Source: Escarpia spicata (taxonomy: Eukaryota; Annelida; Polychaeta; Sabellida; Siboglinidae). From it: a DNA stretch of 64,000 bases. Where the stretch lies: contig OZ023214.1 in assembly GCA_963995525.1 (NCBI GenBank), positions 58,708,633-58,772,632 of the forward strand. The letters run 5' to 3'. Every line of letters begins with the position of its first letter. Position 1 is the stretch's first letter. The position numbers and the translations under genes are program-made. The notes beneath the pieces are model-generated. The model searched no databases and had not been told where the DNA came from. It worked only from the letters and a program-made list of their open reading frames with translations. This document shows, one piece after another, positions 21,720 to 32,849 of the stretch.

Positions 21720-23530
21720 ATGCTGGAATATCTTAGAGTGAAATTAGAGTGCATCGTCGATAAATTTGTTCCCTTGAAAAACAAGGGAAACGGTCCAGAA
21801 ATAAATACTTATCGAAAGAAGCCATTAGAAAAATTAAGTACAAACAAATTATGTGGAAGTCAAATAGACATATTGGAAATGACGAAGAATACAACATTTA
21901 TAAATAAGCAGTAACCGAGCTACAACTGACATTAGAAATTCAAAGAGAAGCTATGAACAAAAAGTAGCTTGTAATATAAAACATGACAGCAAGAGTTTTT
22001 ATGCGTATGTTCGAAGCAAACAGAATGTTCAAGATAAGGTCGGTCCTCTAGAAGGTAGTGCTGGAAATATAATATCAGAGGGATTCTTAATGGCAGAAGA
22101 CCTGAATGAGTATTTTAGTTCGGTGTTTACCAGGAAAGATATCAGTTCACTGCCAGTATCAGAGACCTGGTATTTAGGATAGTTAATTGGGAAATTGTAG
22201 AACTTAGCATACCACTTGCAACAGTTTTCAACTTGTCATTAGAAGAGGGAGTGGTTCCTTTAGAATGAAAAGAAGCAAACATTATACCGTTATTTAAAAA
22301 GGTTCCAGAAACAAGTCAGAGAACTACCGACCAGTCAGTTTAACATCAGTGATTTGCAAATTATTAGAAAGGTTAAATAAAGATCACATGGTTGATTATC
22401 TTTTTAAACATAACTTGTTAAAACCATCTCAACATGGGTTTCTAAAAGTGAGGTCATGCTTAATAAATATGTTATGTTTTTTGGAAGATATCACTAAGTG
22501 GGTAGACGAGGGATCACCAATAGATATCATCTACTTAAATTTTCAGAAAGCTTTCAACAAAGTGCCACATCAAAGATTACTGCTTCAACTAAAGGCCCAT
22601 GGCACAGGAAATGGTTTAATTAACTGGATAGAAAAATGGCTAATTGACAGAAGACAAGGTGTAGTAGTTGATGGGGAGGCTTCAAACTGGAAATCAGTTT
22701 TGAGTGGGGTACCACAGGGATCAGTACTGGGACCTATATTATTCTTATATATATATCAACAATTTGGACGATGATATAACAAGCAAGGTGTTGAAATTTG
22801 CGGATGATACAAAATTGTTTAGAAACATTAAATGTGATGGAGATAGACAGCATTTACAATATGATCTTGACGGGTTGATAAAATGGTTTGAAAAATGGCA
22901 AATGTTGTTCAATTTTAGGAAATGTAAATATACAATGGGGGATTCTGTACTAAGTACTACTGTAAAAGAAAAGGACTTAGGGTTAACAATCAGTGCTGAT
23001 ATGGAGGTTTCAGAGTGGTGCGGTATTGCTGCTTCATAGAGAAATCACATCCTTGGATTAATTAGGCGAAATATAACGTATAAGGAAAAAAAGCTAATAA
23101 TACCGCTGTACAAAACAATAGTTAGGCCTCATTTAGAATATTGTATTCAAGCGTGGAGGCCATATCGCAGGAAGGACATAGATATGCTAGAAAGAGTGCA
23201 GAGGAGAGCAACTAAAATGATACAAAATCTGAGGGATCTTAGTTACGAAATATGCCTAAAAGAATGTGGTTTAACAACACTAGAGACCAGGAGAGATTGA
23301 GAGGAGATCAGAATAAATATTGAATTAAAATATTGAATGTTTGTGAAAATATTAATAGAAATATTTTGTTCTCAGTTAAGAAAGATTGAAGGACTAGAGG
23401 ACATGAAGTTACATTAGTAAAGGAGCAGTGTAGATTAGATATAAGAAAGTTCTCATTCTCACAAAGGACTGTAAATGAATGGAACAGATTATCTCCTGAT
23501 TGTGTTGGTGCTAGTAGCGTGAATGTTTAA
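21720..23530 (+). pseudogene. ORF2 (RT) pseudogene of copy C
   Basis: Fragments in several frames: 21720-21914 (linker), 22349-22774 (LERLNKDHMVDYLFKHNLLK through SGVPQGSVLGPILF), 22704-23039 (VLKFADDTKLF, NFRKCKYTMGDSVL) and further pieces to about 23530. A small deletion removes the CLHAGHG segment and there are several frameshifts. Confidence 0.75.
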
Positions 23531-23639
23531 AAATAAAATCGACACATAATTTAAAAGAGCGGGATACACGTAAATCTCTCTTGTCCACCTGTCATCTAGA
23601 GTTAATTTTCTGGATGGCAATCTTGTTAAATCTGTTTGT

Positions 23640-23930
23640 TTCCCTTTAAATATCTTAGCAGATTAGCTCCTGCCAAATCTGTTATTTTCATTCAAAAATA
23701 CGTTTAAAAGGGAAGCTTTGATGTTTCGAAATTTATGCAGAACTCTTCAAAAATAAGTTCTCAGCTGTTACAAAAACTGTGGGAATGTCTGATGTAGGAC
23801 TGTCTGATGTAGGAATGTCTTATTCTATTTACTGTATCTAAACACTTAAGTGAGTTAACTGCATTACGTATAATATAAACAAATAATTATGTGTAATTAG
23901 TGAAACATAGATGTTGACATTAAGCGTTCA
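23640..23930. other. Intron, no feature seen
   Basis: Unique-looking AT-rich intron sequence left of exon 13; GTCTGATGTAGGA occurs twice near 23788-23815. Confidence 0.4.
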
Positions 23931-23931
23931 C

Positions 23932-24048
23932 CTGTTTCACATGTCTGTCCAGTGTATCCAGCTAAACATGCACAAGAATACATGTCCAGTTGAGGGGTGG
24001 AACACGTTGCCCCATGCTGACATGGATTGCTTGCACATTCATCAAAAT
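23932..24048 (-). CDS. Exon 13: EGF domain 4 (calcium-binding type)
   Basis: 117-nt phase 1-1 exon with acceptor TTTGTAG and donor GTGAAC. It starts [20 protein letters not shown] and continues [19 protein letters not shown]. The D-x-D-E-C start is the calcium-ligand motif of cbEGF modules. Same length as exon 14 and closely similar to it (CAS-x-PCQ, CSTP, LDM/VDM), so the two are a recent tandem exon duplication. Confidence 0.87.
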
Positions 24049-24049
24049 C

Positions 24050-24670
24050 TACAAAAACAACACGTCTTTAGTACAAACAACATTGAGGTGATAATCATAC
24101 AGGTGGATTTCTCTTAGACTGGTTGTCCAAAGATGGTAGTAAGGCTATTGAGAGTGACAATGGCGTATTGTTGTATGCTAATGTAACATCAACTCTGCCA
24201 ATGTTTGTTGATGTGGACAGGTGCTGTAGTGACAACTAAATAGCAGTACTTCATAAAGTGATGATTATAAAACTAGGGTAAACCTACGGCAGGTCTGACA
24301 GGTTCAAAAAATTCAAGAAATGATATAGTTTAGGACTGCTTCAATCCACTCCTCAATATGTGGTATCGCATTTGAGATAATGCACAAATTGCAAATAAAA
24401 TTACTGACATTTCTTATACCAAGGCCAACACTGAACTGAACTCATGGAAAGGAGACAGGTCAACGCATGATGGGGTGAATTTGTCTAACATCTTTTCTTA
24501 CTTCTACTGTTAAACAAAATGACTTAATTGCCATAAGAGGGTCAGTGACAAACTTAACAGAATGTGTACAGCACTTGGCATTTTGTGCACAAAGTGGAAT
24601 CTACTGTGAACTAAAATGATTGACAAATCAAGGTGGTACGTTTCTTTTGTACACTGATACTAAACACTTG
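24050..24670. other. Intron between exons 12 and 13
   Basis: About 620 bp, AT-rich, no exon, TIR or LINE motif recognised. Confidence 0.5.
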
Positions 24671-24671
24671 C

Positions 24672-24782
24672 CATGTTCACAAGTATCTCCTGAAGATCCA
24701 GGCAGACAATCACACCACACTCCAGCAGGGACGTGGTGACATGTCCCTCCATTGTGACATGTCAAAGAGGCACAGTGGTCAA
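24672..24782 (-). CDS. Exon 12: EGF domain 3 (GC splice donor)
   Basis: 111-nt phase 1-1 exon with acceptor ATTTCAG. It reads VDHCASLTCHNGGTCHHVPA then GVWCDCLPGSSGDTCEH. Complete six-cysteine EGF. The donor is GCAAGT rather than GT; the rest of the donor consensus is intact and the phase agrees with every other EGF exon, so this is read as a GC-AG intron. Confidence 0.82.
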
Positions 24783-25131
24783 CTGAAATAATGAGAATCA
24801 CCAGAAGCTTGTTTGAAGACAGTCCATGTGAAATATTACACACGTGTATCTTTTGTTTACAGCTATAACATTTTAGAGTAAAATTCTGTCTCAATAAAAC
24901 CAAAACTAACGTAGGAGCACAAGGAACAGTATAAAGGATGAAACTGATAGAATTATCATGATAAATATTATGCTTATATTATAACGTCATAATACTGGGT
25001 AATACAAACAGATGTAGTAGTCACATTGTCTCCAATATGGTATGATTATCACTTAAAATATATGTACCATTATCAAAACTACTCCACGAGCAGGAGAGAG
25101 AAAAACAGGTGTGTTGATGTAAACTGGATAT

Positions 25132-25774
25132 CTTGTTGACACTGCTCTCATGTTGATCCTTGTCTACAAAGACATCTAATCATGACCCACCTTGTTGACA
25201 CTGCTCTCATGTTGATCCTTGTCTACAAAGACTTCTGATCACGACCCACCTTGTTGACACTGCTCTCATGTTGATCCTTGTCTACAGAGACTTCTGATCA
25301 CGACCCACCTTGTTGACACTGCTCTCATGTTGATCCTTGTGTACAGAGACTTCTGATCACGACCCACCTAGTTGACACTGCTCTCTTGTTGATCCTTGTC
25401 TACAAAGACTTCTGATCATGACCCACCTTGTTGACACTGCTCTCATGTTGATCCTTGTCTACAAAGACTTCTGATCACGACCCACCTTGTTGACACTGCT
25501 CTCATGTTGATCCTTGTCTACAAAGACTTCTGATCAAGACCCACCTTGTTGACACTGCTCTCATGTTGATCCTTGTCTACAAAGACGTCTGATCATGACC
25601 CACCTTGTTAACACTGCCCTCATATTGTTCCTTGTCTACAAAGACTTTTGATCATGACCCACCTTGTTGACACTGCTCTCATGTTGATCCTTGTCTACAA
25701 AGACTTCTGATCATGACCCACCTTGTTGACACTGGTCTCCTGTTGATCCTTGTCTACAAAGACTTCTGATCACG
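25132..25774. repeat. 59-bp repeat seeded on the exon 11 end and splice donor, 10 copies
   Basis: The string ACCCAC (GTGGGT donor on the gene's strand) occurs at 25185, 25244 and so on every 59 bp up to the real donor at 25775-25780, exactly ten periods. Each unit carries, on the minus strand, CTTTGTAGACAAGGATCAAC, then ATGAGAGCAGTGTCAACAAG and GTGGGT, matching the last 45-odd coding bases of exon 11 (CLCRQGTRGKQCQQ) plus its donor. Repeats stop where the exon diverges upstream. Confidence 0.93.
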
Positions 25775-25780
25775 ACCCAC

Positions 25781-25897
25781 CTTGTTGACACTGCTTTCCT
25801 CTTGTTCCTTGTCTACAAAGACATCTGTAACCGACTGTGTCTGTCTTACACTGGCCTCCGTTGTGACATGGCAAGGAACGACAGGGGTTGAACTCAA
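25781..25897 (-). CDS. Exon 11: EGF domain 2
   Basis: 117-nt phase 1-1 exon with acceptor TTTGCACAG and donor GTGGGT. It reads VEFNPCRSLPCHNGGQCKTD then TVGYRCLCRQGTRGKQCQQ. All six EGF cysteines and the Y-x-C-x-C core are present. The last roughly 45 bases of the exon plus the donor are the template of a ten-copy 59-bp repeat that follows in the intron. Confidence 0.88.
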
Positions 25898-25899
25898 CT

Positions 25900-26680
25900 G
25901 TGCAAATGCAAACAATCTCACTTGTAAATAGCACACAACGATAGAACATTAGTTTTACCATTTCATAATACAATATCAGCGTGTTTGCTATGCAATAAAA
26001 ATGGGTTTACTTTCTTCAATTTATAACCATAGGATATGTAATTAAACTGAGTGTTGATGTTTTAAAACTGATGATGTAACTTGTGCAGAGCTGACTGAGG
26101 ATAACCTTGTAATATCCAGACAATTTTGCTATTTAAGTTTACTATACTAAATAACAGATGTGATCATGACTGATTGATCAAGCGATAACATACAACCAAA
26201 CACCAGAACAGATCCCACAGATTATACCATAATGACCATGTTTTGGGACAGAATCTAGAACAATAATTATTTACTTGTGGCGTATGTTTTAGGACACCTT
26301 TGTAAATATAATTATTCTATGTCCATATGTATTCAGATACCAATTATTCACTAACAAAAGAAACTTGTTAGTGTTGCATGAATGTTTCACATGGCTGAAG
26401 ATAGACATAGGGCCATTCAGCCACTCAAAAAATAGTTAGTAAGAGTTATAAATGAAGTTAAAAAGCCATGCTAACACCAGGGTTATAAAACAGGGATGAC
26501 CTTTTTCGCGTCCATAAGTATTGGGACAGTAAACATTAGAATTATTTTTGAGCAATGTTTTCGGAGAGCTGATAATTTAATTATTAAGTGTTCCAATACA
26601 TACGGTCATTACAGTACATTCTACAGGAAGGTTATTTCATGTCATTTTCCTTGGGTTTGACATTATTTCCAAAACACAGT
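25900..26680. other. Intron between exons 10 and 11
   Basis: About 790 bp of non-coding DNA with no recognised element. Confidence 0.5.
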
Positions 26681-26685
26681 TTTAC

Positions 26686-26790
26686 CGTGTTCACATCTGC
26701 TGCCTGTGAAGTCGTCAGGACAAACACAAAACTCTTCGTCAACACACGTTCCACCATTGAGACAAAGGCTGTCATTGTTACACCGTGTCA
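26686..26790 (-). CDS. Exon 10: EGF domain 1 of the C-terminal run
   Basis: 105-nt phase 1-1 exon with acceptor TTTGCAG and donor GTAAAA. It reads [20 protein letters not shown] then [15 protein letters not shown]: six cysteines in EGF spacing (C-x5-C-x4-GxC-x5-C-x-C-x8-C), with the typical NGGTC and F-TG-x-x-C. Confidence 0.85.
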
Positions 26791-26949
26791 CTGCAAAGAC
26801 AATCAAAAATACACTTTATATACAGATTCCACAGATTATACGTTTTTCTTTAAATTATTATTATATACAAGTTCACACAAGTATACCAATGCTTCTATAT
26901 GCAACACAACTAAGGTATTAAGTGTGTATATGTAGGGTAAAAATTATGT

Positions 26950-27470
26950 CTACTGTCATTGCTAGATTTCACCTATTACAAGTGGCATTGGGTACTGAGA
27001 CACAGCAGTGAGAGACTTAATGAGTCACTTAGAGAGATGGAAGTAATCATTTTACACAAGTTCATTGCAGTTTGGACAAACCTCTTTTATGAACACCCCT
27101 TCCAAAAACAAACTGCCCACTCGAACCCATGTGATACCGCTTTGGCAAGAAAATGCTTCAATCCTTTGACAAAGTCAACCACATTTGTCTCTAACGACAA
27201 TTTATTATGAACATATTAGTGGCACTTGTCTATGGAGGCAGATCAGTTTGTCCTTTCTTGCTGAATTTTTTTATCTGATTCAGTAAAAAATTATTTAATA
27301 GTTGGCCAATGATTTCACTGAAAGTAAAGAGCACATTTGTAGTTATATAAATGTGCTGACAATTGGCATTCAATGCTAGAGAGGAAATGAACGAGCACAA
27401 AATTTGAATTGACGGACCTACATTGGTTTAATTGAAACATTAAAAAGAAGCAACCCAAGCTGACATGACA
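26950..27470. other. Intron between exons 9 and 10
   Basis: About 680 bp in total between exons. Nothing recognised. Confidence 0.5.
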
Positions 27471-27473
27471 CAC

Positions 27474-27572
27474 CTTGATGTATGTGGTAGATGATTGAAA
27501 AGCCTCGCTTCACGACAGAACTGTCAGTGATAAAGACCCAGCGGGAATCTCTGTCATTTGGGCTCATACGCA
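27474..27572 (-). CDS. Exon 9: CUB domain, C-terminal third
   Basis: 99-nt phase 1-1 exon with acceptor GTCTGCAG and donor GTGTGT. It reads RMSPNDRDSRWVFITDSSVV then KRGFSIIYHIHQ. The TDSSVVKRGFSIIY segment is the hallmark CUB C-terminus (S/T-D-s-s-v-x-x-x-GF-x-x-x-Y). Joined directly to exon 8 it gives a CUB of about 105 residues, so no middle exon is required. Confidence 0.82.
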
Positions 27573-27630
27573 CTGCAGACAACAAGTTACACATCCTACC
27601 TGTTTATTCTGTAAGATCCAAAAAGTACAG

Positions 27631-27852
27631 TTTACCCAGTGGGCACACATCTTTTAGATGTCTTTTAGCAGTCGATTTTTGGTCATATGGATGATGTCTA
27701 AAACGACGTCATTTAGACATCTATAAGACGTATTTACAAAAGAAATGAGATGCAAATAGACTTTCATTGGCAACCTAAATTTAATGTGTTTTAGATGTCA
27801 AAAAAAGACATCTTTTAGTTGTTAAAATATACACTATTGCCCACTGGGTAAA
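27631..27852. mobile_element. MITE with TTTACCCAGTGGGCA terminal inverted repeats
   Basis: TTTACCCAGTGGGCA at 27631-27645 and its reverse complement TGCCCACTGGGTAAA at 27838-27852 bound a 222-bp segment. The interior repeats AGATGTC-, AGACATC- and CTTTTAG-type words in both orientations. No coding capacity. Its left end lies only 58 bp upstream of the exon 9 acceptor. No clear target-site duplication, so the superfamily is left open. Confidence 0.72.
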
Positions 27853-27934
27853 AACAATAAAACACAACTGTTATACAATTCTTAAGTGAAATAATAGATT
27901 GATAGATATAAATAGATATAATGTTAAAATACAT

Positions 27935-28643
27935 GAACCTTTGAGATCTAGTGACTATAACCAGATCCATTTTAGTATCAAAGTACAATCAGGGAATAAT
28001 GGTAAAAAGCGATGGAGGGAAAACTTTAACAAAGGCAAATATAAACAGATGAGAAAATATTTAATACACTTAGACTGAACTAACTTAATGAAGGACAAGA
28101 CAGCAACAGAATGTTGGACCGTTTTTTAAAATGAGATTGAGGGCATTATTGAAAGATATGTTCCCCTAAAAATACAAAGGAAACAATCTAGGAAGAAACA
28201 CCTATCAAAAAAAGCTATATGAAAGATTGCTTACAAACACATTATGTGGAGACTTTACAGAAACATTGGAAATATACAAGACTATAACAACTACAACGAG
28301 GCCCTTAACTTAGCTATAACCAAAATTAGAAAATCCAAACAAACTTTTGAGCATCGCATTTGCGAATGATATAAAAAATTATAGCAAGAGTTTCTACGCT
28401 TATGTAAGGAGTAAACTGAAGGTTCAAGATAAGGTAAATCAATTAGGGCAGTTGTTTGTTACTCCTGAAATTATATGAAAGAAAATTAAGATGATGAAAG
28501 AAAACAAATCACCTGGAATTGACAGGATACCACCAAAATTGCTTAAGGAAAGACCAAATCAGTACACAACATTCTTGTCACTTAAAGATGGATTCGTTCC
28601 AATAGAATGAAAAGAAGCAAACATTACACCATTATTTAAAAAT
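27935..28643 (+). mobile_element. CR1-like LINE copy D, fragment
   Basis: Plus-strand remnant aligned by eye to the end of the endonuclease and RT start of copy B (equivalents of SSDHNQIHF, the KQYRRNFHKGRYK region, SPGVDGVP and EWKEANIKPLFK). Several frameshifts, stops and internal deletions; more diverged than the other copies. It ends where the dispersed repeat at 28644 starts. Confidence 0.72.
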
Positions 28644-29407
28644 GGCCCTGAAGTCCTTTGGACTAATACGTCTATATGTGACCCCTGACCAAATGAGTGA
28701 TAAGTCAGAAAAATTGTAACATTGTTTTCTTACATCCTTGTAGGGTGCTTTATACGGTTTCAAAAATTATGACTGCTACAAAAATTGGCGAAGTTATGGA
28801 GCATTGAACATGGTAGGGGTCAAAAAGTGAAAATTAAGAAAATGGCTGTTGAAGTTTTACATTATATATGCAAATGGACTGCATGGAAATATTACATGCA
28901 TGACATTCAAATGTGGCACACAGTATGTATGTTATGTTGAATGATACACTGGAAGTACAAATGTGCTGCTACAAAAACTTATCAGGTTATGCTAGATTAT
29001 ATCTTTATGTGTAAAACTAAGAAGACAGATTATTTGAGAGCAAAAGGTAGACTCACTGTTTGACACAGTTTAAAACCTACAGGCAACTGTCCAGTTTAAC
29101 AGGAGTCTATCAAACAATAGCAGGCACTACCACATGAAATGTCTATGAAAAATTAGAGAAAAAGTTACTGAACAGTTTTTGAAAAAAAAACAGCCCCACA
29201 GAACTAATTGTACTTATTGTTAAGATGTTTAACCTAGTTCTATTATCTGACATTGTGCCAACAGATTGGTGTATTGGGATCATTAAGCCTATATAATTAT
29301 TATATAAACATAGCAGCAGACACTTGGACAGTGTGACTGCTGCCTGGCTAAATGGATGCAATGGTGCTTTCAAGTTAGTTCTTCTGCCAACTATCCTTTT
29401 CACACAA
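28644..29407 (+). repeat. Unclassified dispersed repeat, copy 1
   Basis: Begins GGCCCTGAAGTCCTTTGGAC and ends ACTATCCTTTTCACACAAG. The same borders and most of the interior recur at 62606-63278. This copy has an extra segment of roughly 110 bp (about 29192-29300) missing from the other. Broken reading frame with words such as HYICKWTAWKYYMHDIQMW; I cannot assign it to a transposase family. Confidence 0.8.
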
Positions 29408-29449
29408 GGTTGGATATGAGAAAGTACTCATTCTAAACTACCCCCCCCC

Positions 29450-30215
29450 AATATGTACTAAATGCTTCTAACAACTACCAATATGTACTAAATGCTTCTA
29501 ACTACCAATATGTACTAAATGCTTCTAACTACCAATATGTACTAAATGCTTCTAACTACCAATATGTACTAAATGCTTCTAACTACCAATATGTACTAAA
29601 TGCTTCTAGCAACTAATAATGTGTACTAAATGCTTCTAATAACTATCAATATGGACTAAATGCTTCTAACAACTACCAATATGTACTAAATGTTTCTAAC
29701 AACTACCAATGTGAACTAAATGCTTCTAATAACTATCAATATGGACTAAATGCTTCTAACAACTACCAATATGTACTAAATGATTATAACAACTACCAGT
29801 ATGTACTAAATGCTTCTACTAAATGCTTCTACTAACTACCAATATGTACTAAATATTTCTAACAACTACCAATATGTACTAAATGATTCTAACAACTACC
29901 AATATGTACTAAATGCTTCTAACAACTACCAATATGTACTAAATGCTTCTAACTACCAATATGTACTAAATGCTTCTAGCAACTACCAATGTGTACTAAA
30001 TGCTTCTAATAACTATCAATATGGACTAAATGCTTCTAACAACTACCAATATGTACTAAATGATTCTAACAACTACCAGTATGTACTAAATGCTTCTACT
30101 AAATGCTTCTACTAACTACCAATATGTACTAAATGTTTCTAACAACTACCAATATGTACTAAATGATTCTAACAACTACCAGTATGTACTAAATGTGTCT
30201 AGCATTTACTAAATT
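29450..30215 (+). repeat. 27/30-bp minisatellite
   Basis: Units are variations of AACTACCAATATGTACTAAA plus TGCTTCTA. They alternate between 27 and 30 bp, with a short sub-block (about 29790-29880) repeated near 30080-30170. In the intron between exons 8 and 9. Confidence 0.88.
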
Positions 30216-30239
30216 TATGCTTCTAAAAATTCATGTCAT

Positions 30240-30785
30240 GTACACTATGCTTCTAACAACTCCTACCATGTACTAAATGCTTCTAACAACTTACGTCATG
30301 TATGCAATGCTTCTAACAACACCAATCATGTACTAAATGCTTCTAACAACTCCTGCCAAGTACTCACTGCTTCTAACAACTCCTGCCAAGTACTCACTGC
30401 TTCTAACAACTCCTGCCAAGTACTCACTGCTTCTAACAACTCCTGCCAAGTACTCACTGCTTCTAACAACTCCTGCCAAGTACTCACTGCTTCTAACAAC
30501 TCCTTCCAAGTACTCACTGCTTCTAACAACCCCTGCCAAGTAGTCACTGCTTCTAACAACTCCTGCCAAGTACTCACTGCTTCTAACAACTCCTGCCATG
30601 TACTCACTGCTTCTAACAACTCCTGCCAAGTACTCACTGCTTCTAACAACTCCTGCCAAGTACTCACTGATTCTAATAACTCCTGCCAAGTACTCACTGC
30701 TTCTAACAACTCCCACCAAGTACTCACTGCTTCTTCTAACCTTTGCCATGTATCAATTGTGCCTAACAACTGACATCATGTACTT
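30240..30785 (+). repeat. 30-bp minisatellite, about 18 copies
   Basis: Unit TTCTAACAACTCCTGCCAAG plus TACTCACTGC. Related in sequence to the neighbouring 27/30-bp array (shared TACTNANTGCTTCTAACAAC), so one array has given rise to the other. It ends about 80 bp from the exon 8 donor. The 30-bp period keeps all frames open. Confidence 0.9.
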
Positions 30786-30865
30786 AAAGCTTCTAGCAAC
30801 CGTGTCATGTACTAAATGTTTCTATCAACTGCTAGACATTTACACTTCCTACAAAAAACACTCAC

Positions 30866-31093
30866 CTGTATAATTCCCTTTCTTGTATAGTTCCACAGGT
30901 ATTCGATCTATCAGTAGGAAATCGTGGCCTTCTTCGAGGTCAAACTCTTCAATGAAGAGAAAGATGCGCCATTCTTTGAAATGTCGATTGTCAACTCGCA
31001 CTATGATTTCACAGTGTGTGTTGTTCCTATAGGAAGGGTAACCAGGACTCTGAATGCGCCCTCTTTCTCCCCGGTACGCTTGTGGACAAGTGT
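30866..31093 (-). CDS. Exon 8: CUB domain, N-terminal two thirds
   Basis: 228-nt phase 1-1 exon with acceptor TCCTTCAG and donor GTGAGT. It contains CPQAYRGERGRIQSPGYPSY and then RNNTHCEIIV, matching the CUB start C-x(n)-G-x-I-x-SPGYP-x-Y-x-x-N-x-x-C. It continues FIEEFDLEEGHDFLLIDRIP, matching the F-D-L-E-x-x-x-x-C/D-D-y-L strand. The usual second cysteine pair is absent. Two N-glycosylation sequons (NNT, NYT). CUB modules mediate protein or carbohydrate contacts in extracellular proteins. Confidence 0.88.
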
Positions 31094-31116
31094 CTGAAGG
31101 AGAGAGAATTTGTGAG

Positions 31117-31195
31117 AACATTTACCATTGAAAACGTACCATTGAACACCTACCATTGAACACTCACCATTGAACACTTACCATTGAACACTTAC
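31117..31195 (+). repeat. 15-16-bp repeat beside the exon 8 acceptor
   Basis: Five copies of ACCATTGAACACTT-like units, starting about 24 bp upstream of the exon 8 acceptor on the gene's strand. On that strand the units contain GGTAAGTG or GGTGAGTG, which look like splice donors. Confidence 0.75.
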
Positions 31196-31199
31196 ATGT

Positions 31200-31860
31200 A
31201 TTGGGACAAGTTCATTCAATAAAGTATTACTTGTGAGAACACTTAGGGATCATGTCAGGATGTGAGGAATTAGAATTGGAATGCATTTCATTAAAAGGTC
31301 ATGTGCTCTAAAGGGCTAATGGTAGCCCCTGGTCCAAATTTTTTGGTTTTTCAATTTAATAATTTTCCGATCACTTAACATTTTACAAGATTCTGATTAG
31401 AAATAGACAGTAATGAGATGATGTACAACATGTGCCCTGCTCAATACATTACTTCTTTCTTATCATGTTTTGGCTATTTTCACACATAAAAGATTATTTG
31501 TGACCATTAATTTTTCATAAACATCATTATAGAATAGCTACCGGTATACAAGATAGAAATTTGAAATTATCACCAGTTAAACTGAAAACTGTAACCAACA
31601 AAATAAACTAATTTGGATGTCACAGCTTTTCTGGGGATTGAAGTGTGTGCTCAAAGCCAGTTTGTTGTATTTGCAGTGATGATAAGTTGTCTTAAGTATC
31701 TGGCAAGTCCTAAAAGTCTCTTTGTGGTTTATAAAACATTCTGGTACACATGTGTTCTCATTTCTGTCTGCTTAAGCTGCAATATTTTTAATATTAATAT
31801 GATCGACTATGTTACTTTCAAATAATCTGACGAAATCTGTTAATGTGTGCAATGCTGCAT
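31200..31860. other. Intron, no gene seen
   Basis: Non-coding AT-rich DNA between exon 8 and the RT pseudogene. Confidence 0.45.
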
Positions 31861-31862
31861 AA

Positions 31863-32849
31863 ATGCCTCATGCCTTAATAGAATTGGTCGAAGAAATTAC
31901 AAATTCTCTTGATAATAATAAATATGCCATTGGCATATTTGTTGACCTTAAGAAAGCATTTGATACGGTTAACCATGATATATTGGCCAACAAAAATTTG
32001 TATGGTATTCGTGGTGTTGCACATCAGTGGATTATGAGTTACTTGAAAAACTGAAGTCAGTTTGTTCATTATGATAATTGTGACTCAGAAATACTCCAAA
32101 TTTCTTGTTGTGTCCCACAAGGATCTGTGTTAGGTCCAAAGTTGTTTATTTTGTACATAAATGATATTTATAATGTTTCAAACATCTTTAAGTTCATCTT
32201 ATTTGCTGATGATACCAACATGTTCTACAGTAATAGTGATATAGGTGAACTTGTCAGGTTGACAAATATTGAATTGGAAAAGTTACATGTATGGTTTACA
32301 GTAAACAGGTTCTCTCTCAATATATTAAAGACAAATTATATGTTATTTGGTAATCGTATTATAAAGACACCTGTCTCTACACATATAAGTAAGGAAGAAA
32401 TAAATAAGGCTGAATTCACCAAATTTTTTGGACTTTTGATAGATAATAAATTAACATGGAAAAAACACATTTCTGTAATAAAATCTAAACTCTCAAAGAG
32501 TTGTGCCATAATGTATAGAGCCAGCTTTGTTATTGACAAACGTGGAATGCTTATTCTATACCATTCTCTCTTTCTTCCATACATTATGTATTGCATTGAA
32601 GTGTGGGGCAATACATATGCTACTACCTTAAATTGTTTAGTATTGTTACAAAAGAAAGTGGTGCGCTTAATCTGTAGAGCTAAGAGGTTGGATCACACTT
32701 CTTCTCTATTCTCTGAATTACGTATCTTGAAAGTGTCAGATATTGTTGAATTACGAACTGCACTTATTATGTACAAGGCAAATAACAATTTGCTACCAGT
32801 GAACATACAAAAAGTGGTTTACCTTGTACAGTCCTGTCTATGCAACTAG
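31863..32849 (+). pseudogene. RT pseudogene (second family)
   Basis: Two open stretches, 31863-32054 and 32127-32849, interrupted by a nonsense codon at about 32052-32054. RT palm and thumb motifs are present (KKAFDTVNH, PQGSVLGP, FADDTNMF, LGLLID-type box read as FGLLIDNKLTW). No intact ORF. Confidence 0.78.

Larger units (their letters stand above)
20450..23640 (+). mobile_element. CR1-like LINE copy C, degenerate
   Basis: Plus-strand copy of the same family as copy B, starting directly at the end of the 70-bp array. It contains an ORF1 remnant (20468-21471), then a deletion of about 620 bp that removes the endonuclease (near 21568, joining sequence equivalent to 2378 and 3000 of copy B), then RT fragments to about 23530, and a 3' end with the family stem and one ATCTTGTTAA tail. 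Many frameshifts and stops. It lies in the intron between exons 13 and 14. Confidence 0.85.

Noticed and set aside
25132..25774. CRISPR array (regular 59-bp spacing)
   Set aside because: No alternation of constant repeat and unique spacer; whole units are repeated, and the context is a eukaryotic intron.
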